A stretch of 64,000 nucleotides of DNA from Nageia nagi (GCA_050084985.1 JBITNC010000002.1:17732001-17796000); one strand, 5' to 3'. Shown: positions 47,042-59,850, numbered from the stretch's first letter. A program made the numbers and translations. Notes: generated by a model from the letters alone, not told the origin.

Positions 47042-49892
47042 AATTCAAATTTCACTTTCCTTTGAGGGTAACTTCTCCAACCCGATAACATCCTTAAGCT
47101 TATAGAATTGACCTTTCGGGAGAGGCTTGGTGAACAAATTAACAAAGTTTAAGGTGGATGGATAATACCCCAAGTGTATGATGCCATCAAGAACCTCCTC
47201 TTTGATAAAATAGGTATGGATTTCTATATATTTTATTCTCTGATGGAACACATGATTCTTAACCAAAGAAATAGCCAACTAATTATCTGAAAAATCAAAG
47301 ATGAGCCACCTTGCTCATACCTAATTTCTTTTAGAAGATGCCTTAGCCAAATGGTTTCTTGGGTTACAACAGATATGGTACAGTATTGAGCTTCTATGGT
47401 AGAAAGAGAAATAGTAGGTTGCTTCTTGGAAGCCCAAGAGATAACATCTAAATTAATGTTAAACACAAACATAAAGGTTGATTTCTTATCATCTCTATCT
47501 CTCCCATAGTCAAAATCTAAGAATCCACATAGAACAAACGAGGATAACTTAAAATACTTGAAAGCAAGATCTTTAGTCCTTGCAACATACCTCAAGATTT
47601 GCTTAACAACATTTAAGTGCTCAACATATGGTTTTTGCATGAATCATACCATTAAATTCACTACAAAGGTAATATCTGGTCTAGATATAGACAAATATAA
47701 AAAACTACTAATTAACTACCTATAAGCTGTAGCATCAGCTAACTGAGATTTGAAGCTCAGAGAAATAGTGATTTTAGGAGAGACTGGAATCGTAACATAT
47801 CTACAATCCTTCATTCTAAAATTCTACAAGATGTCTAATATATACTTAGATTGATTGAGATAAGTACAATCTTTGTATTGATACACTTACATTTCAAGAT
47901 AATGGTGCAAGACACCAAAATCAATCATTTCAAATGTTACCTTAATTTTGGATATGCACTCTTGAATGACTTCATAATTGTTCTTAATCATCAAAAGATC
48001 ATCCACATAAAGGAGAATCAAGACCACATCTTTTCTCTGATTAAGCATATATAGATCAGAGTTAAAAAAATACTTGAAGAATCTAATGTCTGCAAAGTAC
48101 CTTAAAATCTTTCTGTACTAGGTTCAAGGTGCTTGCTTAAGTTCATATAATAACTTCTTTAGTTTGCACATAAAAGACTCTTTACCTTCCATAATAAACC
48201 CTTCTAGTTGATTCATGAAGATTTTCACATCTAAATCACCATTTAGAAATGCACTCTTGACGTCAAGTTAAAAAACTTTCCATCCTTGAGTTGCAGAAAG
48301 AGCAAAGATAATCTTAACAGTAGGCATCTTTACCATGGGAGCAAAGGTTTCTTCATAATCTACATTGTATTTATAAACAAAACCTTTGGCTACTAACCTT
48401 GCCTTGTATTTCTCAATATCTTCAACTAAATTGAACTTGATCTTGTAGATCCACTTATTGCCAATCATATTCTTCTTATTGGGATAAGAAATTAAATCCC
48501 AAGTTTCATTTTTTATAAGCACTTCATACTCCACTTTCATGGCTTCCATCTAGCACTCGTGTTTAGAAGCTTCTTTGAAGGTTGAGGGCTCATGTTTATT
48601 ATCAATCTTGGCAAATAAGGATTTGTTCAAAGTTATACTTCTTGTTACCCTTTATATTGAAGAATTTTATTCCTGAGATGACTTATCTTCATCAATATCT
48701 AACTAGCTAAATGCAACTGAAGAGTCCTCTGGATCATCGACATCCTCATTAGAAGTAGATTCATTAGAAAGTTCATTGAACTTTACATCCTTTGAAATGA
48801 ACACTGCTTTATAGGTTGGAGAGTAGAGCTTGTAGCCTCTATGTTAACTGTAATAACCTACAAAGATGCATTTTTCAACACTTTTATCTAATTTCTTTTT
48901 TTTCTTAGAAATAATGTAGAAGAATGTTTCACAACCAAACATCCTAAGGTGAGAAATATTACGTTTTCTTCATGATTATATCTCAAAAGGAGTTTTACTC
49001 TAAATGGCTTTTGTGGGACACCTATTCAAGATGCAAATAGCAGTGCTCATAATTTTGCCCCATAAGAATTTAAGAAGATAACCCAACATGCATCTAGTCA
49101 TCTTCATAATTATTTTATTTTTACTTTCAATAACACTATTTGCTGAGGAGTGTAAGGAATCATAAACTGCCTCTTAATTCCATACTTAGCATAATAGTCA
49201 TTGAACTCATTGCTGTTATATTCTCTCCTATTATCTGATCTCAACATCTTGATTTTAAGGTTAGTTTGATTCTCAACAAAAACTTTAAAACCTTTAAAAC
49301 TGTCAAAGGTTTAGTTCTTGTGCTCAAGTAGATACCCAAAGGTCATCCTACTAAAGTCATCAATGAAGGTCAAGATGTAAGACACTCCTCCAAGTGACTT
49401 AGTTTGAAATGGATCCATCAAATCTGAATGCATAAGTTAAAAAGATTGAAATGCTCTTATTACTTTATCTTTTTCAAACTTTGGTTTATGCATCTTATCA
49501 AGAATGCACTTCTCACATAGACCAACCGAAGAAAAAATTAAAGGCAAACCTTCCATAAGTTTTTGATCTTTCATGATTTGAATACTTTTATGGTTAAAAT
49601 GCCCTAAATGATGATGTCAAAGATTACCTTTAAAACACACACTAGAATTAAGACATATCTTTGATGAAATTTGATCTATAATGTAGAGGTTATCTTTCAT
49701 AGATCCTTTAATCAACATGGCAAGTCCTTTCTTAATACACCAAGATTGAAAGTCAAACTCAAAAGAGTACCTTTTTCTAGCAACTTGGATCACAGAGAGA
49801 AGGTTCATCCTTAACTTAGGAACATAGAGAATATTTTCAAAATCTTTTTCGTGAATCAGCACACTCCCAATTCCTCGAACTTCAAGAGTAGG
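47042..49892 (-). pseudogene. Element C pol remnant (pre-integrase, integrase, RT, RNase H)
   Basis: Minus-strand pieces run in copia order from 49862: LYVPKLRMNLLSVIQVARK, an integrase core with HSDLMDPFQTKSLGG and FIDDFSRMTFGYLLEHKN, and the RT box YVDDLLM near 48010 with both aspartates. RNase H (LSTIEAQYCTISV, HFIKEEVLDGIIHLG) follows, ending LPSKESEI at 47045. Stops and frameshifts are frequent throughout. The N-terminal part continues at 57550 beyond element E. Confidence 0.87.
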
Positions 49893-49897
49893 GTTAT

Positions 49898-50374
49898 TGA
49901 AGGAATTAGACCTACTCTAATTCTCAAGGTCCAAGACTAGGAAACTCAATCATTCAACATAAACACCATTCACACAAGATAACACAAATATAATATAGTT
50001 CCTCCCTCCTTGGGAGTACATCCACAACTAGTTCTCTATTCTCAAGCTATGCACCTCTTACTACAATTCTCTTTCTCTCCTACACAAACTAGTAGAGTAA
50101 TCTTACTTCAAAACTTAGATATGTTACAAGAGGAGAGGCACTCTATTTATAGCATGAGAGCACCTCCTTAACCTCCCTTTAACCCAAGGGTAAGGTTAGG
50201 GTTACAATAAATATATCACCTAACTTTAACCTACCAACTAACCACATGGTAAGATCAAAGTCTACATAATAAAGAATTCAATTAATCCCTTAAGGTATCT
50301 ACATATCTTTTAAGTGATTAATTGAATTTACAAGGAGTTTAGATATTCACAATATTTCATTACAAATTCTAACA
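49898..50374 (-). repeat. Element E 3' LTR
   Basis: 477 bp, ends TGAAGGAATTAG...CTAACA, followed by a polypurine tract (plus strand CTCCCCCTT). Preceded by GTTAT. Confidence 0.92.
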
Positions 50375-50855
50375 CTCCCCCTTAATGCAATATTGGGATA
50401 GAGCATAGAAGAGAGAAGAGAGAGAGTAAGAGAGAGTTCTTCTCCATAGAGATATAAGTGGAGATGAGAACATTTACATATTTGAAAATCTTTTTGAGAA
50501 CTAGTTTGAGACTCACTACATTACCATTTCAAAAAATGGTTTACAATACAATCATTAACCACAGCTGGTTTCACTGTACATAGTAGTCAATCAACTTTAA
50601 GCTGACATGTGAGTCTCCATGAGCTTGCTTACACAAGGTGAGTAACCTGCATTTCTAAAGAAGATCCTGCATGCTACAAGCAACTCATGAATAAAATCAG
50701 TTAGATGCATCATATATTCAAATAAGAGAATCAAATAATGCCATCTTATAAATAACTGATCAATAGTGCACTATAAGTCATCACGGAGATGCCAAGCCAT
50801 CACTCATAGTCACCTGTTGTATATAGACATGTGTTGATTTTTAATAGAGCATAAA

Positions 50856-51070
50856 AAATTGTACAAATTTCTCACGCAGAGCAAACTTACCACGGAGGTA
50901 TAGAATGTACAAGAAGTTCCTCATGCAGAGCGAACTTACCACGGAGGTATATCAATTATATGCTCAAAAAATTGTACAACAAGTTTCTCACGCAGAGCAA
51001 ACATACCACGGAGGTATAAAATGTACAACAAGTTTCTCATGCAGAGCAAACTTACCACGGAGGTATATCA
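50856..51070 (-). repeat. Element E post-pol hairpin array
   Basis: Four units of the element A type (loop TCA(C/T)GCAGAGC, then ACCACGGAGGTAT). Stems are AAGTTC/GAACTT and AAGTTT/AAACTT. One unit has AAACAT and so one mismatch, and the first has a shortened left arm. Confidence 0.8.
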
Positions 51071-51135
51071 TAATCAACACAATATAACAATAAAAAAGGC
51101 CTCTTAAAGGTGAAGTTATCATCACTAACAAAAGT

Positions 51136-52560
51136 TCAAACTTCACTCCCCCTTGAGGGCAACTTCATCAACCCAAGAGAATCCCTAAGCTTGCTGAACT
51201 GTTCAGGAAGGGGCTTGGTGAATAAATCAGCGGAGTTGTCAGTAGATGGACAATACTTCAAGTGTATGATGTCATCTAGAACCTTCTCCCTGATAAAATG
51301 GGCTTGGATTTCCACATGTTTGGTTCTTTGATGGAATATAGGATTCTTAGCCAAAGAGATAGTCGATTGATTGTCTGAAGAGATAAGAGATAGGCCATTT
51401 TGCTCATACCTAATTTCATTCAGAAGATGCCTCAGCCAAAGAGCGTTTTGGGCAGCAACAGACGTGGCTCGATATTCAGCTTCGATGGTAGAAAGAGTCA
51501 CAGTAGGTTGCTTCTTGGAAGCCCAAGAGATAGCACATGAACCAATGCTGAACACATAGGCAGAGGTTGATTTTTTTATCATCTCTATCTCCCCCATAAT
51601 CAGAATCGAAGAACCCGAAGATAACAATCGTGGGCACTTTGGAATACTTAAGAGCAAGATCCTTTGTCCCTGCCACATACCTCAAGATTTGCTTAACAAC
51701 ATTGAGGTGTTCAACATATGGTTTTTGCATGAATCGTGCCATCAGATTCACTACAAAGGTAATATCAGGTCGAGAGATAGTCAGATACAGAAGACTACTG
51801 ATTAATTACCTATAAGTTGTAGCATCGGCCAACTCAAAATTTGAGCTTAGAGATACCACGATTCCAGGAGAAATAGGTATTACAGCATATTTACACTCCT
51901 CCATTCCAAACTTTTGTAAGATGTCTGATATATACTTAGATTGACTAAGATAAGTACAATCCTTGTGTTGGTATACTTGCAACCCAAGATAGTAATGCAA
52001 TAGACCTAGATCAATCATTTCAAATGTTGCCTTTAATTTGGATATGCACTCTTAGATGATGTCAATATTATTGCCAGTTATGAGAAGATCATCCATATAA
52101 AGGAGAATTAAGACCACGTCTTTTCTTTGATTGAGTACATAGAGATCTAAGTTAGAGAAGCACTTGGAAAAACTAATATCTGCAAAGAATCCTGAAATTT
52201 TCTTGTACCATGCTCTAGGTGCTTGCTTAAGTCCATACAAAGACTTCTTAAGCTTGCACACTAAAGACTCTTTACCTTCTGGAATAAATCCTTCTGGTTG
52301 ATTCATGTAGATTTCTACATCCAAGTCACCATTGAGAAATGCACTCTTGACATCAAGTTGAAAAGCTTTCCATCCTTGAGCTGCAGAAAGAGCAAGGATT
52401 ATCCTGACAGTAGGCATCTTGTCCATAGAAGCAAAGGTTTCCTCATAATCAATACCATATTTTTGAGCGAATCCTTTGGCCACTAACCTTGCTTTGTATT
52501 TTTCAATTTTTCCATCAGAATTGTACTTGAACTTGTATATCTATTTATTTTCAATCACAT
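51136..52560 (-). pseudogene. Element E reverse transcriptase and RNase H
   Basis: Open pieces at 52483-52052 (AFQLDVKSAFLNGDLDVE, and YMDDLL with both catalytic aspartates near 52095), 52018-51806 and 51678-51136 (TLSTIEAEYRATSV, SDNQSTISLAKNP, HFIREKVLDD) follow the element A protein closely. A few stops and one frameshift near 51570 break them. The first part of the domain upstream of 52483 also has stops. In function this is the copia polymerase and RNase H, but it is not expressible as one protein here. Confidence 0.88.
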
Positions 52561-53810
52561 TTTTCTCATTAGGATAAGGAACCAAATCTCAAGTTTCATT
52601 TTTCATGAGCACCTCATACTCAACTTTCATAGCTTCCATCCAACACTCGTGCTTGGAAGCTTCTTTGAAGGTTGATGGCTCATTCGTATTATCAATTTTG
52701 GTAAATAAAGAGTTATTCAAGGTCATACTCCTTGTAATTCTCTGAGTTGGAGAATTTTGCTCTTATGGTGACTTCCCTACATGATCATACAACTAGTTAG
52801 GTGCAGGAAAAGAATCATCTGAATCAAACACCTCAGCATGAGAGGTCGTATCCTCAGGAAGTTCATTGAACTTGACATCCCTAGAAATAAAGACTATTTT
52901 ATGGGATGAGGAGTAGAGCCTATAACCTCTATGCTGATTATCATACCCCACAAAGATGCATTTTTCTAATCTTTTATCCAACTTCTTTCTTTTCTCTGAG
53001 GTAATGAAGGCAAATGCATCACAACCGAAGACCCTAAAGTGTGAGAGGTTAGGTTTCTTTCCTGTCCATGCTTCATACGGAGTTTTACCTTCAACTGCTT
53101 TAGTAGGACACCTATTTAGGGTGTGAATAACAGTGTGAATAGCTTCACCCCATAAGAAACTAGGAAGGTTACCCAACATGCACCTTGCCATTTCCATAAT
53201 GGTTCGATTCTTCCTTTTAGCAACTCCATTTTGTTGAGAGGTGTAAGGGATTGTGAATTACCGTTTGATCCCATGTTTAACACAATAGTCGTTAAACTCA
53301 TTGCTATTATACTCACCCCCATTATCATATCTCAGCATCTTGATCTTAAAATTAGTTTGATTTTCAACAAGAGCCTTGAAGTCTTTAAACCTATCAAAAG
53401 TTTGATCCTTATGCTCAAGTAGATAACCAAATATCATCCTACTGAAGTCATCAATGAAGGTCAGAACATAAGAAGCTCCCCCTAGAGACTTAGTCTGAAA
53501 TGGACCCATCAAATCTGAATGCACAAGCTGAAGAGGATGAGTAGCCCGAGTTACCTTATCTTTTTCAAACTTTTGCCTATTCATCTTTCCTAGAATGCAC
53601 CTTTCACAGAGACCAATTATGGGTGAAATATTAGGTAAACCTTCCATAAGTTCTTGATTTTTCATATCTTGAATACTCTTGTGGTTAAGGTGCCCTAATC
53701 GTTGATGCCAAAGATTACCCTTTGAATAAACATTTGCAGCAAGACACATCTTTGAAGGAACTTGATCCATAATATAAAGGTTATCCTTTACTGATCCTTT
53801 CATCAAGGTG
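52561..53810 (-). pseudogene. Element E pre-integrase and integrase
   Basis: The frame 53806-53258 contains NLWHQRLGHLNHKSI, a CERCILGKMNRQKFEK zinc-binding stretch, HSDLMGPFQTKSLGG, FIDDFSRM and KMLRYDNGGEYNSNEF, where the catalytic Asp is kept. After a stop at GIKR, 53197-52793 covers EMARCMLGNLPSFLWGE and VFGCDAFAFITSEKRKK. The GIKR stop is shared with element A, so it predates their split or reflects a common source copy. Confidence 0.87.
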
Positions 53811-55050
53811 GTAAGTCCTTTCTTAACACACTAGGAGTGTGAGGTAAACTCAAATGAGTATCCTTTTCTTGTAATCTGAATTACGAAGATAAGATTCATC
53901 CTTAGTTTAGGCACATAAAAGGCATTGTCAAGAACCTTTCCATGAATCTTCACACTCCCTATTCCTTAAACATCAAGAACTGTATTATCACCTATCACAA
54001 CTGCATCCTTTTTGTACTTATGAAAGTTTTCAAACTTATCATTTTCATAACACATGTGATTAGTGCATCATGAATTAACAATCCAATCATTTGAAATAGT
54101 TTGAGTCATTGAGTAGTAGGTAACAGTAGTAGCATGCTTATTCTTCTTTTTATTATTGATATTTCTCACATTTGCATTTTCTTTACCTTTTTGAGTAAAT
54201 TTCTTTTTACGACAATCATACTCTTTATGCCCAAAGATGCCACAAAAGTTACAATTTCTATCAAACTTTTCCTTAGGTGTTGGATTGCTTGATCTAGCTT
54301 TGTCATTCCTTTGCATGAAGTTGTCATTATTGTTACCCTTTTTCTCATACTTCTTGAAGGTAGATGAGGATTTGTTATCTTTGAATTTATAATGTTTGAA
54401 CTTCTTCTTGAAAAGAGTTTTGATTGCTCCTAGAGTAATGTTATTATCCTTTGGAGAAAGGTTCAACATTTTCTTATTCAAAGTTTCCTCATGCTTCAGA
54501 AGGAGTCTAAAAAGGTTATCAAGAGAGATGACATCTTCTTCATCATCGAGCCTTATTTCCATAACCATGACAAAGTTACTGAACTTTGTAGAAAGGCTTT
54601 GAAGAATGATGAAGACCATGAACTCATCATTGATCTAGTTACACCCATAGCCAACCAGTTATGTCCAGAGGTTAATGATTTTATTCAAGTAGATAGAAGC
54701 ACTTTCATCTTCACCTTGACGATATTGCAACAACTTTTGTAAAATGGTGAACCTCCTTGAAAATTTTGACCCAAGGTAAATTTTCTTCAACCTATCCTAA
54801 GCTTCCTTTGCTGATGTTAAAGAAGAGATCATGAGAAGGATGTCATCTAAAACTACATGATAAATCATTGAAGTTGCTAACTCATTCTTTGAGTTGTATA
54901 TTTCAAGAGCCTTCTCATCTGTAGGAGCGACCAAGTCTTCATTAATTGTCTACCATAGCTTCCTTGCTTGTAACTCAACTTTCAACGAGGTTCCCATATG
55001 CCAAAGTTGGAACTGTCGAGTATATGCTTGGGTATGAAGGTTTCAACCAT
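53811..55050 (-). pseudogene. Element E gag and protease
   Basis: Starts at ATG 55050 (MVETFIPKHILDSSNF, as in A) and runs with stops to the open piece 54619-54068, which holds the knuckle CNFCGIFGHKEYDC. The protease region reads DWIVNS followed by a stop at 54066, where A has DWIVDSGCTNHMC, so the catalytic DSG is lost. Confidence 0.85.
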
Positions 55051-55169
55051 TGCTACACAAAAGTAAATATGCAATAAGAATGAAAATTTTTACAATTTAC
55101 CATCTATACAAATAAAATATTGATAAGTAAACATGTCCCACATGTGCAAACTTATAAACCAAGATCCAT

Positions 55170-55620
55170 AGAAGGATAAAGTTGATGTTGTTTTCTTGTA
55201 TAGAATTAGGTCTTCACCTGGATGCCTGCAGAGTGGAGCCCAAGTACTACCAGTCCTCAACCAGTTCACCTTGGTCAGTAATATACTCTCACAAGGAGAA
55301 GTACCAACTATTTTCCAAGGATCCGACGTATCTTAGATCGACCATTTTAATTATCTTGTTTAAGGTTTTTAGTTTTCCTCCTAGGTTATTAGGATAATCC
55401 CTGAATGGACATGCAAACATGTGGTATCACTACACACATGTCTATCCACCTAATAGAGTTATATCCAATCCAACAGAGGTCTTAGGGGCAATTAAGACGG
55501 ACTTACCACCACTTGGTTCTTCAGACTAAAAAGGCTCCAGTCTGCCCTATCCTCGCCTCGTGGCTCCCCAAACAAGTCATGTTGTGGAAAAATATATGCG
55601 GATGTGTTCATTTTAGGAGT
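55170..55620 (-). other. Conserved leader block of element E
   Basis: Very similar to 17800-18260 of element A, with the same landmarks in the same order. Non-coding. Confidence 0.65.
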
Positions 55621-55789
55621 TACTTTCAATATTTTGTGTTTTACAAGTATAAAGCAATTGTGCAAAAATATAAAGTAAAGTAAAAATACATCATCCACAC
55701 GAACTTGAAACCTTAAGAGTCCAATGGGTTTTGTACTAACCCCTAAAGGACTTTTTACATTTTGCATACTTTGCTCAAGTTTATAAATT

Positions 55790-56280
55790 CATTTAAACAC
55801 TTTAATAAATTTTAAAAAGGCTAAGTCCTACTTAGCATTAATCCATAACTTAAACATGCATTATTCCATGACTTAAAAATTAAGTAATAAACATGCATCA
55901 TGCATTATTTAACTTAAAATTTTAAGTATTAAGTATGTTTTGTTCCTCAAACAAGACTAAGAGGCATGCATTACAAATTTAGCATGCAAGATCTAGATAA
56001 AGTTTTAAGTAAAATTTATACAAATTCCCCCCTTTTCACTTAAAGTTTTATCCCTAAAAAAACTTGTATGCTAAAAATTATCTTTTAAGTATGCATGTAT
56101 ATTTTAAGTAAAAATACTTTGTTTACTTAAAAATAGCATAGGTTTCCCTTTTAGGAAATACTTAAAAAAAAACTTAGGTAAAATCCCTTAAATGGTTAAT
56201 TAGACCTAAACATAAAAAGTCAAACCCCTTCGTAGTTGGTAAAAAAAATAAAAGCTCAACAACTATAGTTTGAAAAAAAA
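55790..56280 (-). repeat. Element E leader, GCATGC-rich AT zone
   Basis: AT-rich with AACATGCAT, AAGCATGCA-like and TTAAGT words as in the other leaders. No frame. Confidence 0.5.
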
Positions 56281-56418
56281 TTGAAAGGTGGCCATGCGTA
56301 GGAGCGTTAAGCCGCGTGGAGGTTGAGAGGCTGGGCGGCAGAGGGAGACCAAAGTCGACGAGGAGGGATAAAAGTCAAAATAAAAAATGCGTTGCTTTTG
56401 GATGAGGGATAAAATCTT

Positions 56419-56607
56419 CGCGTCCTTTACATTTCCTTACATAGACATGAAGGTGGTCATTTCTATGCAGGAAGTGGAGCTGTTTGTGAGGTTGGTACTG
56501 AAGAGGGAAAGGGCTTCACAGTTAACATTCCAGGGAAGCGGGGAGGAGTGGAAGATTACAGTTTTGCATTCCAACATATTGGACTTCCAATAGCTAAGCA
56601 GTTTGGA
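56419..56607 (+). pseudogene. Histone deacetylase fragment captured in element E leader
   Basis: Sixty-three codons in one frame without a stop read as the mid-catalytic region of a zinc-dependent histone deacetylase: VLYISLHRHEGGHFYAGSG, then CEVGTEEGKGFTVNIP, and YSFAFQHIGLPIAKQFG. The HDAC family typically has VLYISLHRY...GxFYPGTG...G.GFNVNVPW here. The usual Trp after NIP is replaced (GKRGG). A stop follows at 56620. It lacks the rest of the deacetylase, including most zinc-binding residues, so no activity is possible. It is antisense to the element. Class (I or II) cannot be decided from this piece. Confidence 0.8.
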
Positions 56608-56734
56608 AAGTTTTGGGACTGAAGCAAATGTTGATACTGCTTCTACTATTGAATCTTAAGACAGTGGAGGAGGACAACGGCCTAGGAGAGCAGGGGAGCA
56701 CACCCATCACCTTTATTTGCAGATGCAGTAAACA

Positions 56735-56880
56735 ATTCCAGACTAAGCTGTTTGTGTCTTTCCATTCGAACATGAATTCAAGGGAGATTTAGCACCATAG
56801 GAAGGAAAAAAAATCTGAACGTGAATTCAAGGGAGATTTAGCGCTATAGGAAGGAAGTATTAAAAAATATCCGAACATGA
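56735..56880. repeat. Short direct repeat in element E leader
   Basis: Two copies of GAATTCAAGGGAGATTTAGC plus the following ATAGGAAGGAA, at about 56770 and 56824, and a partial third start near 56877 (GAACATGAATT). Confidence 0.7.
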
Positions 56881-56894
56881 ATTTCGCAGGCCCA

Positions 56895-57083
56895 TTCAAG
56901 GTAACACCTTGGTGCATATCCTGCGATCATGGCATTCCATGAAACTCTATCTGCATCATGCATCTTGTCAAACAATTCGTGTGACCCTTTCAACATTCTA
57001 TTTTGTGCATATCCTACGATCATTGTAGTCCATGAAACTCTATCTGCATCATGTATCTTGTCAAACAATTCATGTGATACCAA
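56895..57083 (-). pseudogene. Two PPR repeats captured at the element E primer site
   Basis: The minus-strand frame from 57083 reads SHELFDKIHDADRVSWTTM, IVGYAQNRMLKG, then SHELFDKMHDADRVSWNAM and IAGYA. These are two successive pentatricopeptide repeats of the plant PLS type. The frame continues to 56844 with sequence no longer PPR-like. It is sense relative to the element and starts inside the primer-binding site, sharing TCA with it. PPR proteins act in organellar RNA processing; this fragment has only two of the usual ten or more repeats. Confidence 0.85.
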
Positions 57084-57084
57084 T

Positions 57085-57549
57085 TAAAGGAATTAGACCT
57101 ACTCTAATTCTTAAGGTTCAAGACTAGGAAACTCAATCATTCAACATAACACCATTCACACAAGATAACACAAATATAATGTGGTTCCTCCCTCCTTGGA
57201 AGTACATCCACAACTAGTTCTCTATTCTCAATCTACGCACCTCTTACTACAATTCTCTTTCTCTCCTACACAAACTAGTAGAGTACTCTTACTCCAAAAC
57301 TTAGATATGTTACAAGAGGAGAGGCCCTCTATTTATAGCATGAGAGCACCTCCTTAACCTCCTTTTAACCCAAGGGTAAGGTTAGGGTTACAATAAATGT
57401 ATCACCTAACTTTAACCTACATGGTAAGGTCAAAGTCTACATAATAAAGAATTCAATTAATCCCTTAAGGTATCTACATATCCTTTAAATGATTAATTGA
57501 ATTTACAAGGAGTTTAGATATTCACAATATTTCATTACAAATTCTAACA
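57085..57549 (-). repeat. Element E 5' LTR
   Basis: 465 bp. It begins TAAAGG where the partner has TGAAGG, and it lacks about 11 bp near 57420. Followed by GTTAT at 57550-57554. Confidence 0.9.
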
Positions 57550-58600
57550 GTTATCACCTATCATAATCACATGCTTTTTATACTTGTGAAAGTTCTCAAT
57601 TTTTTTTTCAAAGCATAGGTGATTAGTGTAACTAGAGTCAACAATCCATTCAAATAAAAAGGAGCGAGACATGGAGTAGAGCATCATAGCAAAATCAACA
57701 TGAATATTTTTCTTTCCTTTGTAGTTCTTTACATTGCCATTATCTTTGTTCTTTTTCACTTATTTTATTTGTAGCAATAAATTTTTTTATAATCTAGAAT
57801 GTCATAATCTTTGTTTAAAGTGGTTATTATTGCCATTATTCCTGTTGTTGTGGTTATTATTCCTGTTGATCCTATTACTGTTGTAGCTATTACTTCTTTT
57901 CTCAAACCTTTTGAAGGAAGAAAGATAAGATTTCTTTTGATGGTTGAACTTCTTAAAATGAGTTTTGGTTATTCTAAAAGCAATATTATTATCTTTAAGA
58001 GAAGAAATCAACACCTTATTGTTAAAGCTTTCTTCATACTTCAAAAGATACCTTAAAAGGTTCTCAAAGAAAAAAACTTCTTCATCATCAAATTTTGTTT
58101 TCATAACCATTACAAAGTTTTCAAATTTTGAAGAAAGGCTTTGAAGAATGATAAAAACCATAAGCTCATCATTGATCTAATTGCATCCATAAACAACAAG
58201 TTAAGTCCTTAAGTCAATGATTTTGTTTAAGTAAATAATCACATTTTCATCTTTCCCTTAACAAGATTGAAGCAACTTTTAGAGTATGGTAAACCTTTTT
58301 GAAAAGTTTGAACCAAGGTAGATTTGCTTAAATTTATCCCATGCTTCCTTTGCTGAAGTTGAAAAGAAAATCATCAAAAACATATCATATGAAACTGCAC
58401 AGTAAATCATAGAGATTGTCAACTCATTCTTTGTGTTGTAAGCCTCTAGTGCCTTCTCATCTATAGAAGGTATAAGATTTTCATTTACTATTTGCCAAAG
58501 CTTCTTTACATGTAATTCAACTCTCATTCATCATTCCTAAATCCCATAGTTGAAACCATCAAGAATGTGTTTGGTTAAAAAGGATTCTCCTATTTGCTAC
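57550..58600 (-). pseudogene. Element C gag and protease start
   Basis: From about 58600, where the start codon is now ATA, through GESFLTKHILDGFN, ALEAYNTKNELTISMIY and VFIILQSLSSKFENFVM. Open pieces are 58527-58279 and 58161-57802. The knuckle region near 57790 is lost to stops. The protease motif is EWIVDSSYTNHLC (DSG changed to DSS) near 57640, and the frame runs to the element E insertion after IGDN. Confidence 0.83.
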
Positions 58601-58809
58601 ATAAGAATGTGAAATAAAAAATGTGGTTTCAATAAATAATATTAAATGTTAGGTTTTAACTAAGTAAATAATACATGTTACATTTAACACTAACGACATG
58701 TTTGATTTGATTCACAAGTGTAAATATTTTACAATTCAAATAATAACCCATGTAACTAAATACATTTCTCATGTCAAAAATTATAGATGTAGAATGATAT
58801 TATTTAAGC

Positions 58810-59240
58810 TTATTTTCTTATTTAAAATTAGATTTTCACTTGGATGTCCACACAAAAGAAGCCCAAGTACTACCAATCTTCAACTAGTTTTCCATGGACG
58901 GTAATATACTCTCACAAGAAGAAGTACTAGTTATTTTTTAAAGTTTCGATATTTATTGGATCTACCAAATTATTAATCTTGATTAGATTTCAAGTTATCC
59001 TCCTAGGTTATCAGAATAATCTCTGAATGGATGTGCAGATATGTGGTATCACTACACACATACCTATCCACCTAATAGAGTTATGTTTAGACCAACAGAG
59101 AACTTAGGGATAATTAAGAAGTATGAACTTTTCACCATTTAGATCATCAAACTTAAAGGCTCTAGTTTGCCTATCTTCACCTCATGGCTCTCTAAATAAG
59201 TCATATTACGAAATATACGTATGGATGCGTTCATTTTAAG
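58810..59240 (-). other. Conserved leader block of element C
   Basis: Copy of the block 5' of gag in A, B and E (landmarks GGTATCACTACACACATACC and CACCTAATAGAGTTATGT on the plus strand). More diverged than A and E are from each other. Confidence 0.6.
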
Positions 59241-59449
59241 AGATTACACATTTCAATGTTTGCATTTTTTATTACATAAGCAAATAAATCAAAGTACAAA
59301 ATATAAAGTAAAAAAGCATAAGTAAAACATCATCCATTCAAAATTTGAAAATTTAATGTCTAATGGGTTTTGTTCACCAACCCTTAAAGGAGAATTTTAC
59401 ATCATTCCTAATTTTTCACAAGTCCATTCTTGTATAAAGAAGTAGATTG

Positions 59450-59850
59450 CATCATAACTTAAGTAACAAGCATGCATTATGTGACTTAAAAATTTAAGCA
59501 TCTAAAATTAAGTCCTTAAGCATATATCATTCAACTTTAAAAAATTAAGTAAGCATGCATCATTTGCGTAAGTTAACTTTGCAAAAAAAAAAATATAAAT
59601 ACTTAAGTGTAAGCATGCATCAATCCCATAATTTAAAAAAAATTAGGTATGCATCTTAACTTTAAAGAAATAAGTAGCATGCATCATTTGTTTATTTTTC
59701 ATAAGTCATACTTTATCTTAAAAATAAGGAGCATGCGTCTAAGCATGTATCACAATTTTTTAAGTACTATGCATTATTCCATAGTTTAAAAAATAAGCAT
59801 GCATCTTAAGACATTTAAGCAAGTATCATTCCTATTAGCATGCATCATTT
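59450..59850 (-). repeat. Element C leader, GCATGC-rich zone
   Basis: About nine AAGCATGCAT-type or AGCATGCGT-type words within 400 bp, interspersed with TTAAGT and AAATTAAGT. Non-coding. Confidence 0.6.

Larger units (their letters stand above)
49898..57549 (-). mobile_element. Ty1-copia element E, inserted in element C protease region
   Basis: The LTRs (49898-50374 and 57085-57549) are flanked by exact GTTAT (49893-49897, 57550-57554). Removing E and one copy restores IGDNPTLEVRGIG of element C. The LTRs belong to the A subfamily; the right one lacks about 11 bp. The primer site keeps only 8 bases (TGATACCA, 57075-57082) before captured sequence begins. Gag-pol is interrupted but better preserved than in B or C. 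The leader carries histone deacetylase and PPR fragments. Confidence 0.93.
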
